From positions 496,001 to 560,000 of the forward strand of contig NZ_QJGZ01000041.1 in the NCBI RefSeq assembly GCF_003254585.1: a DNA stretch of 64,000 nt, written 5' to 3'. This DNA comes from Flavobacterium sharifuzzamanii. GTDB lineage: Bacteria > Bacteroidota > Bacteroidia > Flavobacteriales > Flavobacteriaceae. The notes below the pieces were generated by a model. The model was not told the DNA's origin and made no database searches. It saw only the letters and a list, made by a program, of their open reading frames with translations. Positions 24,312 to 33,151 of the stretch are shown here, in pieces. The stretch's first letter is position 1. Each line of letters opens with the position of its first letter. The position numbers and the translations under genes are program-made.

Positions 24312-24683
24312 ATGGAAGTTACAGGAAAAGTAAAAGTGGTTAACCCAGAGCAGCAAGTTAGTGCCTCATTCAAAAAAAGAGAGTTAGTTGTTACTACTGA
24401 GGAGCAGTATCCACAACATATTTTAATCGAATTTACACAAGATAAATGCGATTTGTTGAGTAGCTATAAACAAGGAGATGCAGTAAAAGTTTCTATCAAT
24501 TTAAGAGGAAGAGAATGGGTTAATCCGCAAGGAGAAACTAGATATTTCAATAGTATTCAAGGTTGGAGAATCGAAAGATTAGCAGCAGAAACTCCGGGAC
24601 AAGCTCCTGCAATGCCAGCAGCAGAAACTTTTGCTCCAGCAACAAACTTAAATGAAGACGAACCAGACGATTTACCGTTCTAA
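24312..24683 (+). CDS. DUF3127 OB-fold protein with SSB-like acidic tail
   Basis: Residues 1-90 match DUF3127, a small OB-fold-like domain frequent in Bacteroidota (VTGKVKVVNPEQQVSASFKKRELV, IHL-type strands, VSINLRGREW, YFNSIQGWRIERL). A Pro/Ala-rich linker follows. The C-terminus, NLNEDEPDDLPF, resembles the acidic DDDIPF tip that single-stranded DNA-binding protein uses to recruit repair and replication proteins. Single-stranded nucleic-acid binding is a reasonable guess but not established. A hairpin made of heptamer repeats ends the unit. Confidence 0.8.
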   Translation: MEVTGKVKVVNPEQQVSASFKKRELVVTTEEQYPQHILIEFTQDKCDLLSSYKQGDAVKVSINLRGREWVNPQGETRYFNSIQGWRIERLAAETPGQAPAMPAAETFAPATNLNEDEPDDLPF

Positions 24684-24703
24684 GAGTTTAAAATTCAATT
24701 TAC

Positions 24704-24758
24704 TAAATTCCAAATTCCAATTCATTCTCGTGAATTTGGAATTTGGAATTTTATTTTT
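24704..24758 (+). terminator. Heptamer-type hairpin terminator
   Basis: The arms AAATTCCAAATTCCA (24705-24719) and TGGAATTTGGAATTT form a long stem followed by TATTTTT. They are built from the same 7-bp unit as the array at 12541. Confidence 0.7.
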
Positions 24759-24787
24759 GATTAAAGAATAAAAAAACTTACTCATAG

Positions 24788-24842
24788 TTTTGTCATTTCG
24801 ACGAAGGAGAAATCTTCGCAAGTAACTCCACAAAGATTTGTT
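24788..24842. repeat. GTCATTTCGA-type intergenic repeat, second copy
   Basis: A diverged copy of the element at 12606-12660, in the gap before aat. No ORF is seen. Confidence 0.6.
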
Positions 24843-24924
24843 TTTCATACGGAAATAATAAGATTATGAAACATTGGTATTTGGAATTTTACTATTTGAA
24901 TTCAAAAATTGATTATTTTTAAAA

Positions 24925-25569
24925 ATGTACTATTTATTCAACGATTTATTTTTTCCGCCAGTTGAAGAAGCTGATGAAGAGGGAATTTTAGCGATAGGAG
25001 GAGATTTAAGTCCAGAGCGTTTACTGTTGGCTTACAAAAGCGGTATTTTTCCATGGTTTAATGAAGGAGAACCGATTCTTTGGTGGGCGCCTGATCCGCG
25101 AATGGTATTGTTTTTTGATGAGTTGGTAATATCCAAAAGCATGAGAAAAATTCTCAATAAGAAAATGTTTAAGGTTACTTATAATAAAAGTTTTAGAGAA
25201 GTAATTTCAAATTGCCAACAAATAAAAAGAGAGGGGCAAGAGGGTACTTGGATTTCTGATGAAATGATTGAAGCCTATTGCAAATTGCATGAAGAAGGAG
25301 TTGCAAAATCAGTTGAGGTTTGGCAGGATGATGCGTTGGTAGGTGGTTTATATGGAATTGATTTGGGAAAAGGAAATATTTTTTGCGGAGAAAGTATGTT
25401 TTCTAAAGTTTCGAATGCTTCAAAAACAGCTTTTATTGCTTTAGCACTATATTTGAAGAAAGAAAATTATAAATTATTGGATTGCCAGGTTTACAATCCG
25501 CATTTGGAGAGCTTAGGCTGCCGAGAAATTGATCGTGAAGAGTTTATGTCCATTTTAAAAAGTAAATAG
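24925..25569 (+). CDS. aat: Leucyl/phenylalanyl-tRNA-protein transferase
   Basis: The 214-residue protein has the Aat signatures FPPVEEADEEGILAIGGDLS, LLLAYKSGIFPWFNEGEPILWWAPDPR and LLDCQVYNPHLESLG. It adds Leu or Phe from charged tRNA to N-terminal Lys or Arg, marking proteins for ClpS-ClpAP degradation by the N-degron route. The length is normal and all the core motifs are present. The MOSC gene starts 3 bp after its stop. Confidence 0.96.
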   Translation: MYYLFNDLFFPPVEEADEEGILAIGGDLSPERLLLAYKSGIFPWFNEGEPILWWAPDPRMVLFFDELVISKSMRKILNKKMFKVTYNKSFREVISNCQQIKREGQEGTWISDEMIEAYCKLHEEGVAKSVEVWQDDALVGGLYGIDLGKGNIFCGESMFSKVSNASKTAFIALALYLKKENYKLLDCQVYNPHLESLGCREIDREEFMSILKSK

Positions 25570-25572
25570 AAA

Positions 25573-26367
25573 ATGAATGCCATTTACAGCGTAAAAGAAA
25601 TTTATATTTATCCGATAAAAAGTTTGGCAGGAATCAGTCTTGAATCTGCAAAAGCTGAAGAAATGGGATTTGAAAACGATCGCCGTTGGATGCTTATTGA
25701 TGCAGAAAATCAAATGCTGACACAAAGAGAACATCGAATTATGAGTCAGTTTTATCCGCAGATTTCAAATGGAAAAATTAGCATTACTTTTCAGGATCAA
25801 AAGCATGAATTTTCTATTAACGAGCATTTAGAAAATGTGATAGAAGTTAATGTTTGGGATGATAAAAGCGAAGTGGTTGAGGTAAATCATGAAACATCAA
25901 AATGGTTTAGTCAGCATTTAGGTTTTGATTGTAAATTGGTTAAAATACTTAAAAATGGAGCTCGTAAACACGAAAGTTCTAAATTAAAAGAAACATTCAA
26001 TGTGAGTCTTGCAGACGGTTACCCATATTTATTGATTGGATCTAAAAGCTTGGATTTTTTGAATGACAAATTGGATGAAAAAATTACCATAAAAAGGTTC
26101 CGTCCTAACATTGTCGTAAGCACCGAAAATCCTCATGAAGAAGATGATTTTAAGACTTTTGCGATAGGAGACGTTCAATTTAAAAACATAAAACCCTGCG
26201 GAAGATGTGTTATGGTAAACAATGATCCGGAGAATGGGCGTTTGAAAAAAGAGCCTTTAAAAACTTTAAGCAAATATAGAAATGTAGATAATTCTGTTTT
26301 ATTCGGAACCAATATTGTAAGTCTGAATTCTGGAATTATTAGCGTTGGCGATGAGGTTATTTTCTAG
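25573..26367 (+). CDS. MOSC domain protein with N-terminal beta-barrel domain
   Basis: Residues 1-120 are the MOSC N-terminal domain (VKEIYIYPIKSLAGISL, FENDRRWMLIDAENQMLTQRE). Residues 125-264 are the MOSC core with KRFRPNIVVS and the key cysteine in IKPCGRCVMVN (near residue 214). MOSC proteins of this mARC/YcbX type carry a molybdenum cofactor and reduce N-hydroxylated compounds. It follows aat by 3 bp and overlaps the end of thiF on the other strand by 4 bp. Confidence 0.9.
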   Translation: MNAIYSVKEIYIYPIKSLAGISLESAKAEEMGFENDRRWMLIDAENQMLTQREHRIMSQFYPQISNGKISITFQDQKHEFSINEHLENVIEVNVWDDKSEVVEVNHETSKWFSQHLGFDCKLVKILKNGARKHESSKLKETFNVSLADGYPYLLIGSKSLDFLNDKLDEKITIKRFRPNIVVSTENPHEEDDFKTFAIGDVQFKNIKPCGRCVMVNNDPENGRLKKEPLKTLSKYRNVDNSVLFGTNIVSLNSGIISVGDEVIF

Positions 26368-27074
26368 AAATTCAGTTTTATAAAATTCCAATTTAAAGTA
26401 TTAAAAATGACCAATTCATTTTTTAAAGTTGGTAATTCTAAGATCAGTTTTAAGGTTTCGTGTGCCATCATATTACCCATAATTCCGGGCAATGTACCTA
26501 AAACGCCATTCAAATTGCAATTCGGAACATCTTTTGGGTCAGGCATTTCAGGAAATAAATCTCTAAGATTTTTACTTCCGTTATGATTAAAAACCGCAAT
26601 CTGACCTTCAAATTTTAAAATGCTTCCGTAAACTAAAGGTTTGTTAAGCTGAACGCAAGTATCATTGACTAAATAACGAGTAGAAAAATTATCAGAACCA
26701 TCTACAACAATGTCATATTGCCGAATGATTTCTGATGCATTTTCAACCGTTAATTTTTCATTGATTGCAACAGCTTCAATCAGCGGATTTAGTTTTGATA
26801 CGACTTCTTTTGCCACGACAGATTTATGTTTGCCAATTTCATTTTCAGTATATAAAATCTGTCTATGAAGATTATGAATTTCGATCGTATCAAAATCCAT
26901 AATTCCAATAAAACCAACTCCTGCAGTTGCAATATATTGTAAAATTGGACAGCCCAAACCACCTGCTCCAATTACTAGAACTTTAGCTTTTTTTAATTTT
27001 TCCTGACCTTCATCGCCAATTTCAGGCAGAATAGTTTGTCTGTTGTAACGTAAAAATTCTTGTATAACACTCAT
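26364..27074 (-). CDS. thiF: ThiF/MoeB-type sulfur-carrier adenylyltransferase
   Basis: The ATP-binding loop GAGGLGCPILQYIATAGVG, the DTIEIHNLHRQILY strand and the catalytic Asp in VDGSDNFSTRYLVND are intact. It should adenylylate the C-terminal glycine of ThiS. The usual zinc-binding CxxC pairs of MoeB/ThiF are not seen as such; only C-containing PNCNLNGVLGTLPG remains. As the last gene of the thi operon its role in thiazole sulfur transfer is clear from context. The 77-bp gap to thiH is filled by a repeat. Confidence 0.92.
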   Translation of the reverse strand: MSVIQEFLRYNRQTILPEIGDEGQEKLKKAKVLVIGAGGLGCPILQYIATAGVGFIGIMDFDTIEIHNLHRQILYTENEIGKHKSVVAKEVVSKLNPLIEAVAINEKLTVENASEIIRQYDIVVDGSDNFSTRYLVNDTCVQLNKPLVYGSILKFEGQIAVFNHNGSKNLRDLFPEMPDPKDVPNCNLNGVLGTLPGIMGNMMAHETLKLILELPTLKNELVIFNTLNWNFIKLNF

Positions 27075-27081
27075 TTTTTTA

Positions 27082-27150
27082 ATTGTGAATTGTGAATTGT
27101 GAATTGTAAAATGTTAAGTTTTCAAACTTGAAACTTGAAACTTGAAACAT
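27082..27150. repeat. Heptamer repeat arrays (AATTGTG and GAAACTT units)
   Basis: Three to four AATTGTG units and four GAAACTT-type units fill the thiH-thiF gap. Both have a strict 7-bp period. Confidence 0.8.
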
Positions 27151-27151
27151 T

Positions 27152-28264
27152 TCAACTATAAGCCTTGTTCCAGTCTTTCCAAACAGGTTCATAACCTGCA
27201 TTTTTTATGATGTTTGAAATTTCTTCTGCAGAACGTTCATCGCTGATTTCAAATTGCTCCAAAGATTGGGGATCAACAACATAACCACCTGGATTGGTTT
27301 TAGAACCAGCACTCATGCTCGTAACGCCAATCGGAATAATGTTGTTTCTAAATTTCTCATTTTCACGGGTTGAAATGGAAATTTCTAAATCTTCATTCCA
27401 TAAACGATAAGCGCAGATTAATTGTGTCAAATCTTTATCGTCCATAATAAAATTGGGTTCGATAATTCCTTCAGCGGGACGAAGACGTGGAAAGGAAACC
27501 GAATATTTTGTCTGCCAATATTTTTTTTGGAGATAATCTAAATGTAGAGCGTTAAAAAAACTATCTGTTCGCCAATCTTCCAAACCTAATAAAACGCCCA
27601 AACCAATTTTATGAATTCCAGCTGTTCCAATTCTATCAGGAGTTTCCAATCTATAATCGAAGTTTGATTTTTTACCTTTGGTATGGTACTTTTTATAAAC
27701 TTCCTGATGATACGTTTCCTGATAAACCAAAACAGAATATACTCCGGCATTGTGTAAACGCTCGTAATCTTCTGTAGAAAGTGGCTGAACTTCAACAGAA
27801 ATAATGGAAAAATCTTTTCTAATTAAATCAATTGCATTCAGAAAATAATTAATATTTACAGTATAATTTGCTTCTCCCGTAACCAATAGAACATGATCAA
27901 AGCCAGTTTTTTTTAAGGCTTCGACTTCTAGTTTTATTTCAGCATCAGAAAGAGTTTTCCGTTTGATTTTATTGTCTAAACTAAATCCGCAATAGGTGCA
28001 GATATTTTGGCATTCGTTGCTTAGATATAATGGAGCGTACATTTGGATAGTTTTTCCGAAACGTTTCTTGGTAATTTCATGGCATTTTTGAGCCATTTGC
28101 TCTAAATAATTTTGAGCAATAGGAGAAATTAGAATCAAAAAATCGTCAAGATTGTATTTGGTTTTGGCCAAAGTGCGTTCTACATCTTTTGATGTGGTTT
28201 TATATATTCTAGATTGGATTTCATCCCAATTATATTGCTCGAAAATAGATTTAAAAGTATTCAT
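27152..28264 (-). CDS. thiH: 2-iminoacetate synthase ThiH
   Basis: The 370-residue radical SAM enzyme has the CX3CX2C cluster in NECQNICTYCGF (near residues 83-90). It cleaves tyrosine to p-cresol and dehydroglycine (2-iminoacetate), the glycine-derived part of the thiazole ring. The choice of ThiH rather than ThiO means an oxygen-independent route. Other family segments are TGEANYTVNINYF and GLGVLLGLEDWRTDSF. It lies downstream of thiG across a repeat-filled gap of 151 bp. Confidence 0.95.
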   Translation of the reverse strand: MNTFKSIFEQYNWDEIQSRIYKTTSKDVERTLAKTKYNLDDFLILISPIAQNYLEQMAQKCHEITKKRFGKTIQMYAPLYLSNECQNICTYCGFSLDNKIKRKTLSDAEIKLEVEALKKTGFDHVLLVTGEANYTVNINYFLNAIDLIRKDFSIISVEVQPLSTEDYERLHNAGVYSVLVYQETYHQEVYKKYHTKGKKSNFDYRLETPDRIGTAGIHKIGLGVLLGLEDWRTDSFFNALHLDYLQKKYWQTKYSVSFPRLRPAEGIIEPNFIMDDKDLTQLICAYRLWNEDLEISISTRENEKFRNNIIPIGVTSMSAGSKTNPGGYVVDPQSLEQFEISDERSAEEISNIIKNAGYEPVWKDWNKAYS

Positions 28265-28285
28265 GTGAGTTTAGTTTACTGCAAA

Positions 28286-28414
28286 AGTTTTTTAACGCAA
28301 AGCGCGCTAAGAATACGCAAAGATCGCTAAGCTTTGAGTTCTTGTCTTTGGCAAAAAGTCCGCAAAGCTTAGCGAACTTTGCGAAAAAACTCTGCGAACT
28401 TTGCGTTAAAAAAA
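28286..28414. repeat. Inverted repeat element between thiG and thiH
   Basis: TTTTTTAACGCAAAG and CTTTGCGTTAAAAAA form perfect 15-bp inverted ends. Inside are imperfect 20-bp units with CGCAAAG and CGCTAAG. A related element lies at 57665-57755. It may fold in the mRNA. Confidence 0.75.
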
Positions 28415-28415
28415 A

Positions 28416-29192
28416 TTACTCATAAAGAAATGAAGTCAAAGGACTAGAAGCCGAAGCGTAATTTTGTTGATTGGCAACTTTAGCTTCAAAAGCTTTTCTT
28501 CCTGCAACAACAGCTTCTTTAAAAGCCTCAGCCATTAATTTCGGATTTCCAGCAACAGCAATTGCAGTATTCACTAATACCGCATCGGCACCAATTTCCA
28601 TTGCTTTTGCTGCATCAGAAGGCACTCCAATTCCAGCATCTACGATAACAGGAACAGTGCTTTGTTCAATTATAATTTCTAAAAAATCGATCGTTTTTAA
28701 ACCTTTATTGCTTCCAATTGGTGAACCTAACGGCATTACAGCCGATGTTCCAACATTTTCTAAATGCTTGCATAAAACAGGATCAGCATGAATGTACGGC
28801 AGCACAATAAAACCCAATTTTGCCAATTCTTCTGTTGCTTTTAAAGTCTCAATCGGATCTGGCATTAAATATTTCGGATCGGGATGAATTTCTAATTTTA
28901 CCCAATTGGTTTCCAAAGCTTCACGAGCCAATTGCGCAGCAAAAACAGCCTCTTTGGCATTTCTTGCTCCAGAAGTGTTGGGTAGTAAATTGATATTTGG
29001 ATGTTTTAAGTGCGATAAAATAGCATCTGTATCAGTTTCAAGATCAATACGCTTTAGGGCAACAGTAACCAATTCGCTTTCTGAAGCTAAAACAGCATCT
29101 TCCATTTCTTCATTCGAACCAAATTTCCCAGTTCCGAGAAACAAACGGGATTTAAAGGTTTTGTCTCCTATATTAAACAATGATGTCTGCAT
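28416..29192 (-). CDS. thiG: Thiazole synthase ThiG
   Basis: The 258-residue TIM barrel shows SRLFLGTGKFGSNEEM, the Schiff-base lysine segment NWVKLEIHPDPKYLMPDP, VMPLGSPIGSNKG and VIVDAGIGVPSDAAKAMEIGADAVLVNTAIA. It builds thiazole phosphate from deoxyxylulose phosphate, dehydroglycine and ThiS thiocarboxylate. Its start overlaps the end of thiE by 20 bp, which implies translational coupling. Confidence 0.97.
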   Translation of the reverse strand: MQTSLFNIGDKTFKSRLFLGTGKFGSNEEMEDAVLASESELVTVALKRIDLETDTDAILSHLKHPNINLLPNTSGARNAKEAVFAAQLAREALETNWVKLEIHPDPKYLMPDPIETLKATEELAKLGFIVLPYIHADPVLCKHLENVGTSAVMPLGSPIGSNKGLKTIDFLEIIIEQSTVPVIVDAGIGVPSDAAKAMEIGADAVLVNTAIAVAGNPKLMAEAFKEAVVAGRKAFEAKVANQQNYASASSPLTSFLYE

Positions 29193-29811
29193 ATAATTTT
29201 TCTTTTAATTGTTGAATTAATTTTGGTTTTTCATCGCTTTCAGTAATGATTCCAGATACGGCAATTCCGAAAATTCCAGTTTCCATTAACGGACTTACAT
29301 CACGCACTGTGATGCCTCCAATAGCATAAACAGGAATGTCAATTTTATTTTTTTTCAGTTTTTGAAGAATTTCATGATAACCCGACAAACCCAAAATCGG
29401 ACTCAGTTTTTCTTTTGTTACTGTAAACCTGAAAGGCCCCAAGCCAATATAATCACAGCCATTTTTTACATGATTTTCGATATCTTCAAAAGTATTGGCA
29501 GTTCCTCCGATAATTTTTGTAGAACCTAAAAGTACTCTTGCTTCGTCGATTTTTGTATCTGTTAATCCTAGGTGAACGCCATCTGCTGCAATTTGTTCTG
29601 CGAGATGCAAATCATCATTTACAATAAAATTGGCAAGATATTCTTCGCATAAAGGTTTTACTGCTTCCGCTAAAGTAAAAACGTCTTTTTGCGTTTGGTT
29701 TTTAAATCGCATTTGTACCCAATTGCATCCAGCATCAAGTGCCTGATGAATGTTGCGTAATTGGTCGTCAATTGTTTCGCCTTGCGAAATATATTGCAGT
29801 TTGCTATACAT
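29173..29811 (-). CDS. thiE: Thiamine phosphate synthase ThiE
   Basis: The 212-residue TIM barrel has VQMRFKN, IVNDDLHLAEQIAADGVHLG, IGLGPFRFTVTKEKLSPILGL and VYAIGGITVRDV. These residues bind HMP pyrophosphate and thiazole phosphate, which it joins to thiamin phosphate. It is the more canonical of the two ThiE-like proteins in the operon. It overlaps thiD by 8 bp upstream and thiG by 20 bp downstream. Confidence 0.93.
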   Translation of the reverse strand: MYSKLQYISQGETIDDQLRNIHQALDAGCNWVQMRFKNQTQKDVFTLAEAVKPLCEEYLANFIVNDDLHLAEQIAADGVHLGLTDTKIDEARVLLGSTKIIGGTANTFEDIENHVKNGCDYIGLGPFRFTVTKEKLSPILGLSGYHEILQKLKKNKIDIPVYAIGGITVRDVSPLMETGIFGIAVSGIITESDEKPKLIQQLKEKLYADIIV

Positions 29812-30556
29812 AATGGTATCCGATTAATGTTGATGTTGAACTCAAATATTTTTCTATGTAGATTTTTGCATTTTTGCAAGCTACTTCCATAGTTTGATTT
29901 AGTGCTAAATTGGAAGCGATTGCTGAGGAAAGGACACAGCCGGAACCATGTTTTTCATGGCAATCTTTTTCAGTTGGGAATAAATCAAGAATTTTATTTT
30001 TTAAAAACAATTGATCTTTTCCGATTTCATTTGAGTTGTGTCCGCCTTTGAGTAGAATTGCAGTTGAAATCTCATTCTCAATCCAAAGATGATCTTTTAT
30101 GAAACCAGGAAGTAATTGTTCAATTTCTATATAATTTGGTGTAATCAAATTGATTTTGGAAAGGATTTGGTTTAGATTCGAATGATCTTCAATGTTTAAG
30201 AAATCAAATTCTGTTGTCGATTTTAAAACTGGATCCCAGACAATTTTTGTGTCAGGAGAAATTAATTTTATCGTCGAAAGAATCCGATTTAAATAAGAAA
30301 GAGAAGGTACAATTCCGATTTTAACAGCACTGATTTTATAGCTTTGAAACAAGACTTCAATAGACCGTATTACAAAATTGATATTGATCCATTCAATTTT
30401 ATGAAATTCATTTTCAGTCTGAATGGTATTAGCTGTTGCAATTGCAAAACCAGAAACTTTATGCTGTTCAAATGTTTTGATATCAGCCAAAATTCCAGCA
30501 CCACCGGATGGATCTAAACCTGCGATTGTGAGTACGAATGGACGATTTTCTGACAT
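29804..30556 (-). CDS. thiD: Hydroxymethylpyrimidine/phosphomethylpyrimidine kinase
   Basis: The ribokinase-fold motifs are present: TIAGLDPSGGAGILADIKTFE at the N-terminus, KIGIVPS, WDPVLKSTT and the anion hole HGSGCVLSSAIASNLA near residues 203-218. It phosphorylates HMP twice to the pyrophosphate used by ThiE. The start lies 43 bp inside the upstream ThiE-like gene, and the end overlaps thiE by 8 bp. Confidence 0.95.
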   Translation of the reverse strand: MSENRPFVLTIAGLDPSGGAGILADIKTFEQHKVSGFAIATANTIQTENEFHKIEWININFVIRSIEVLFQSYKISAVKIGIVPSLSYLNRILSTIKLISPDTKIVWDPVLKSTTEFDFLNIEDHSNLNQILSKINLITPNYIEIEQLLPGFIKDHLWIENEISTAILLKGGHNSNEIGKDQLFLKNKILDLFPTEKDCHEKHGSGCVLSSAIASNLALNQTMEVACKNAKIYIEKYLSSTSTLIGYHYV

Positions 30557-31137
30557 AATTTAAATTGTTTTAACGGATTCTCATGGTTCCATATACTTCC
30601 TAAAAGTGCAACTTCATCAAAACCGTTTTCAAGTGTTTTTTGAATGTTTTCGGCATTAATTCCGCCTAAAGCAACCACTTTTGTTTTACTATTTGTTCTT
30701 GATTTTATAGCATCGAAAAGATCAATTTTCGGATGATAATTTTCCTTCGAAATACTTTTAAAAACCGGACTTAAGAATGCATAATCAAATTTGTTTTCTA
30801 AGGAATTAAAATCTTCGATAGAATGTGTTGATGTTGAAATTGATTCACATTTATTCCTACTAGGTTTTGAAAACCTTGCAGGAAATCCTGAACTCTGTTT
30901 TCTTTCTTTCTCGGAAAAATGAAATCGGCTAATTCCAAAATCTTCGGCTAAATGATGATGATTATGCAAAATCAGTTTATTTCGAAATTCTAATTTTATC
31001 TGATCAAGAAACTGTGCCATTTCTAATTCTGAAAAATCAGGTTTGCGAATATGAAACAAAGACAATCCTTCCTCCAATAAAGAATGAAGAATATCTATTT
31101 CATCTTCAATAAAAAAACGATTTGTAATCACAATCAT
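30514..31137 (-). CDS. Second ThiE/TenI-like protein with repeat-encoded insert
   Basis: The 207-residue barrel has FHIRKPDFS, LILHNHHHLAEDFGISRFHFSEKER, the YAFLSPVFKSISK phosphate loop and VVALGGINAENI. It resembles TenI or a ThiE paralogue. It may isomerise the thiazole tautomer, as TenI does, or act as a second coupling enzyme. Residues about 82-96 (SSGFPARFSKPSRNK) are translated from a 33-bp palindromic repeat inserted in frame, so this surface segment is not native to the family. It lies between thiC and thiD. Confidence 0.82.
   Translation of the reverse strand: MIVITNRFFIEDEIDILHSLLEEGLSLFHIRKPDFSELEMAQFLDQIKLEFRNKLILHNHHHLAEDFGISRFHFSEKERKQSSGFPARFSKPSRNKCESISTSTHSIEDFNSLENKFDYAFLSPVFKSISKENYHPKIDLFDAIKSRTNSKTKVVALGGINAENIQKTLENGFDEVALLGSIWNHENPLKQFKLCQKIVHSYSQSQV
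30853..30885. repeat. Palindromic repeat inserted in frame inside a thi gene
   Basis: ATTCCTACTAGGTTTT, a central G, and AAAACCTTGCAGGAAA form an imperfect palindrome with an AGGTTTT/AAAACCT core. The same kind of core, in the form CAGATTTT...AAAACCTG, lies in the terminator at 10181-10213. The element lies wholly within the open frame and adds about 11-15 residues. Confidence 0.7.
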
Positions 31138-31139
31138 TT

Positions 31140-31224
31140 TTTGAAAGTATTAAGTATTAAGATGAAAGAATTAAGAGATCGTCTATTTAAATCTTAATAC
31201 TTAATTCTTCCATCTTAATACTCA
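31140..31224. repeat. Heptamer array with inverted arms between thiC and the ThiE-like gene
   Basis: The left arm has 7-bp units AGTATTA, AGTATTA, AGATGAA, AGAATTA. The right arm has ATCTTAA, TACTTAA, TTCTTCC, ATCTTAA in inverted sense. The two could pair into a hairpin. Confidence 0.75.
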
Positions 31225-31226
31225 CG

Positions 31227-33050
31227 TTATATATAAATCTCTTTTCCTTGTTCAATAAATTCCTCTGACTTCTCTTGCATTCCTTTTTCAGCTGCTGCGA
31301 CATCTCTAATTTCCTGAGATATTTTCATAGAGCAGAATTTAGGACCGCACATCGAGCAGAAATGGGCTACTTTTGCGCCATCAGCAGGGAGTGTTTCGTC
31401 GTGAAATTCTCTTGCAGTATCTGGATCAAGAGCCAAATTAAATTGATCTTCCCAACGGAATTCAAAACGAGCTTTACTCAAAGCATTATCACGATATTGT
31501 GCTCCCGGATGGCCTTTTGCTAAATCGGCAGCATGTGCAGAAATTTTATAAGTGATTACACCGTCCTTTACGTCTTTTTTATTTGGTAAACCAAGATGTT
31601 CTTTTGGCGTAACATAACACAACATTGCACAGCCATACCAACCAATCATTGCGGCACCAATTGCAGAAGTAATATGGTCGTAACCCGGTGCAATATCTGT
31701 TGTTAATGGACCTAAAGTGTAAAAAGGAGCTTCATGACAATGCTCTAATTGCTTGTCCATGTTTTCTTTAATCATGTGCATTGGTACGTGTCCTGGCCCT
31801 TCGATAAAAACCTGAACATCATGTTTCCAAGCGATTTTTGTCAATTCTCCTAAAGTTTCTAGTTCGGCAAATTGTGCAGCATCATTCGCGTCAGCAATCG
31901 AACCTGGACGTAAACCGTCTCCCAAAGAAAAAGCAACATCATATTGTTTCATGATTTCGCAGATTTCTTCAAAATGTGTGTATAAGAAGTTTTCTTTATG
32001 ATGAAATAAACACCATTTCGCCATAATTGATCCTCCTCTCGAAACGATTCCTGTAACACGATTGGCTGTTAAATGGATGTAACGAAGTAAGACTCCTGCA
32101 TGAATTGTAAAGTACGAAACACCTTGTTCTGCTTGTTCAATTAAAGTATCACGGAAAATTTCCCAAGTCAAATCTTCAGCAATTCCTTTTACTTTTTCAA
32201 GAGCTTGATAAATAGGAACGGTTCCGATTGGAACAGGTGAATTACGTATAATCCATTCTCTGGTTTCATGAATGTTTTTTCCCGTTGATAAATCCATGAT
32301 CGTATCGGCTCCCCAACGACAAGCCCAAACGGCTTTTTCAACTTCTTCTTCAATGCTTGAAGTCACAGCGCTATTTCCGATATTGGCATTAATTTTCACT
32401 AAGAAATTACGACCAACAATCATCGGTTCACTTTCTGGGTGATTGATATTGTTTGGGATAATAGCTCTTCCGCAGGCAACTTCAGAGCGCACAAATTCGG
32501 GTGTGATTTTGTTTTTTGGAGTATTCGCACCAAAGCTGTTTCCGTTGTGTTGGCATTGCATTGCTTTGGTTTGCTCGTTTAAAAGTTCAATACGCTGATT
32601 TTCGCGAATAGAGATATATTCCATTTCTGGAGTAATAATGCCTTGTTTAGCGTAATATAACTGTGTTACATTTGCGCCTTTTTTAGCACGTTTTGGCTGA
32701 TGAAGATATTCAAAGCGAAGATGATTTAAGCTTTCGTCCTTCAATCGGCTTTGACCATAATCTGAGGTGATTTCGTCTAAAATTTCGACATCATTTCGAT
32801 CTAGAATCCAACTTTCGCGTAAGCGTGGCAATCCTTTTCTAATATCAATTTCGATATTTGGATCTGTATAAGCTCCAGAAGTGTCATAAACAGTTACTGG
32901 AGGATTTTTTTCTATTCCGCCATTTGAAAGTTTAGTGTCGCTTAAAGTTATTTCGCGCATGGCTACTTTTATTGGATGAATTTCACCATCGATATAAACT
33001 TTTTTAGAATTCGGAAATGGGGTTCTTGATATTTGTTCTTCGTTTGTCAT
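31227..33050 (-). CDS. thiC: Phosphomethylpyrimidine synthase ThiC
   Basis: The 607-residue radical SAM enzyme rearranges aminoimidazole ribotide to HMP phosphate. The C-terminal cluster motif CSMCGPKFCSMK (CX2CX4C, near residue 568) is intact. Long family segments such as NANIGNSAVTSSIEEEVEKA, GADTIMDLSTG, SLGDGLRPGSIADA and EGPGHVPMHMI are present. It follows thiS after a 101-bp gap and heads the pyrimidine branch of the operon. Confidence 0.98.
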   Translation of the reverse strand: MTNEEQISRTPFPNSKKVYIDGEIHPIKVAMREITLSDTKLSNGGIEKNPPVTVYDTSGAYTDPNIEIDIRKGLPRLRESWILDRNDVEILDEITSDYGQSRLKDESLNHLRFEYLHQPKRAKKGANVTQLYYAKQGIITPEMEYISIRENQRIELLNEQTKAMQCQHNGNSFGANTPKNKITPEFVRSEVACGRAIIPNNINHPESEPMIVGRNFLVKINANIGNSAVTSSIEEEVEKAVWACRWGADTIMDLSTGKNIHETREWIIRNSPVPIGTVPIYQALEKVKGIAEDLTWEIFRDTLIEQAEQGVSYFTIHAGVLLRYIHLTANRVTGIVSRGGSIMAKWCLFHHKENFLYTHFEEICEIMKQYDVAFSLGDGLRPGSIADANDAAQFAELETLGELTKIAWKHDVQVFIEGPGHVPMHMIKENMDKQLEHCHEAPFYTLGPLTTDIAPGYDHITSAIGAAMIGWYGCAMLCYVTPKEHLGLPNKKDVKDGVITYKISAHAADLAKGHPGAQYRDNALSKARFEFRWEDQFNLALDPDTAREFHDETLPADGAKVAHFCSMCGPKFCSMKISQEIRDVAAAEKGMQEKSEEFIEQGKEIYI

Positions 33051-33151
33051 GATATTTTTGTTTCAGGTTTGAAGTTTCAGGTTGACTTGAATTATAGTTA
33101 TCCTCAACTATAAATAGGAATTTGTAATTTTCTGTTTTGGAATTTTAAAAA

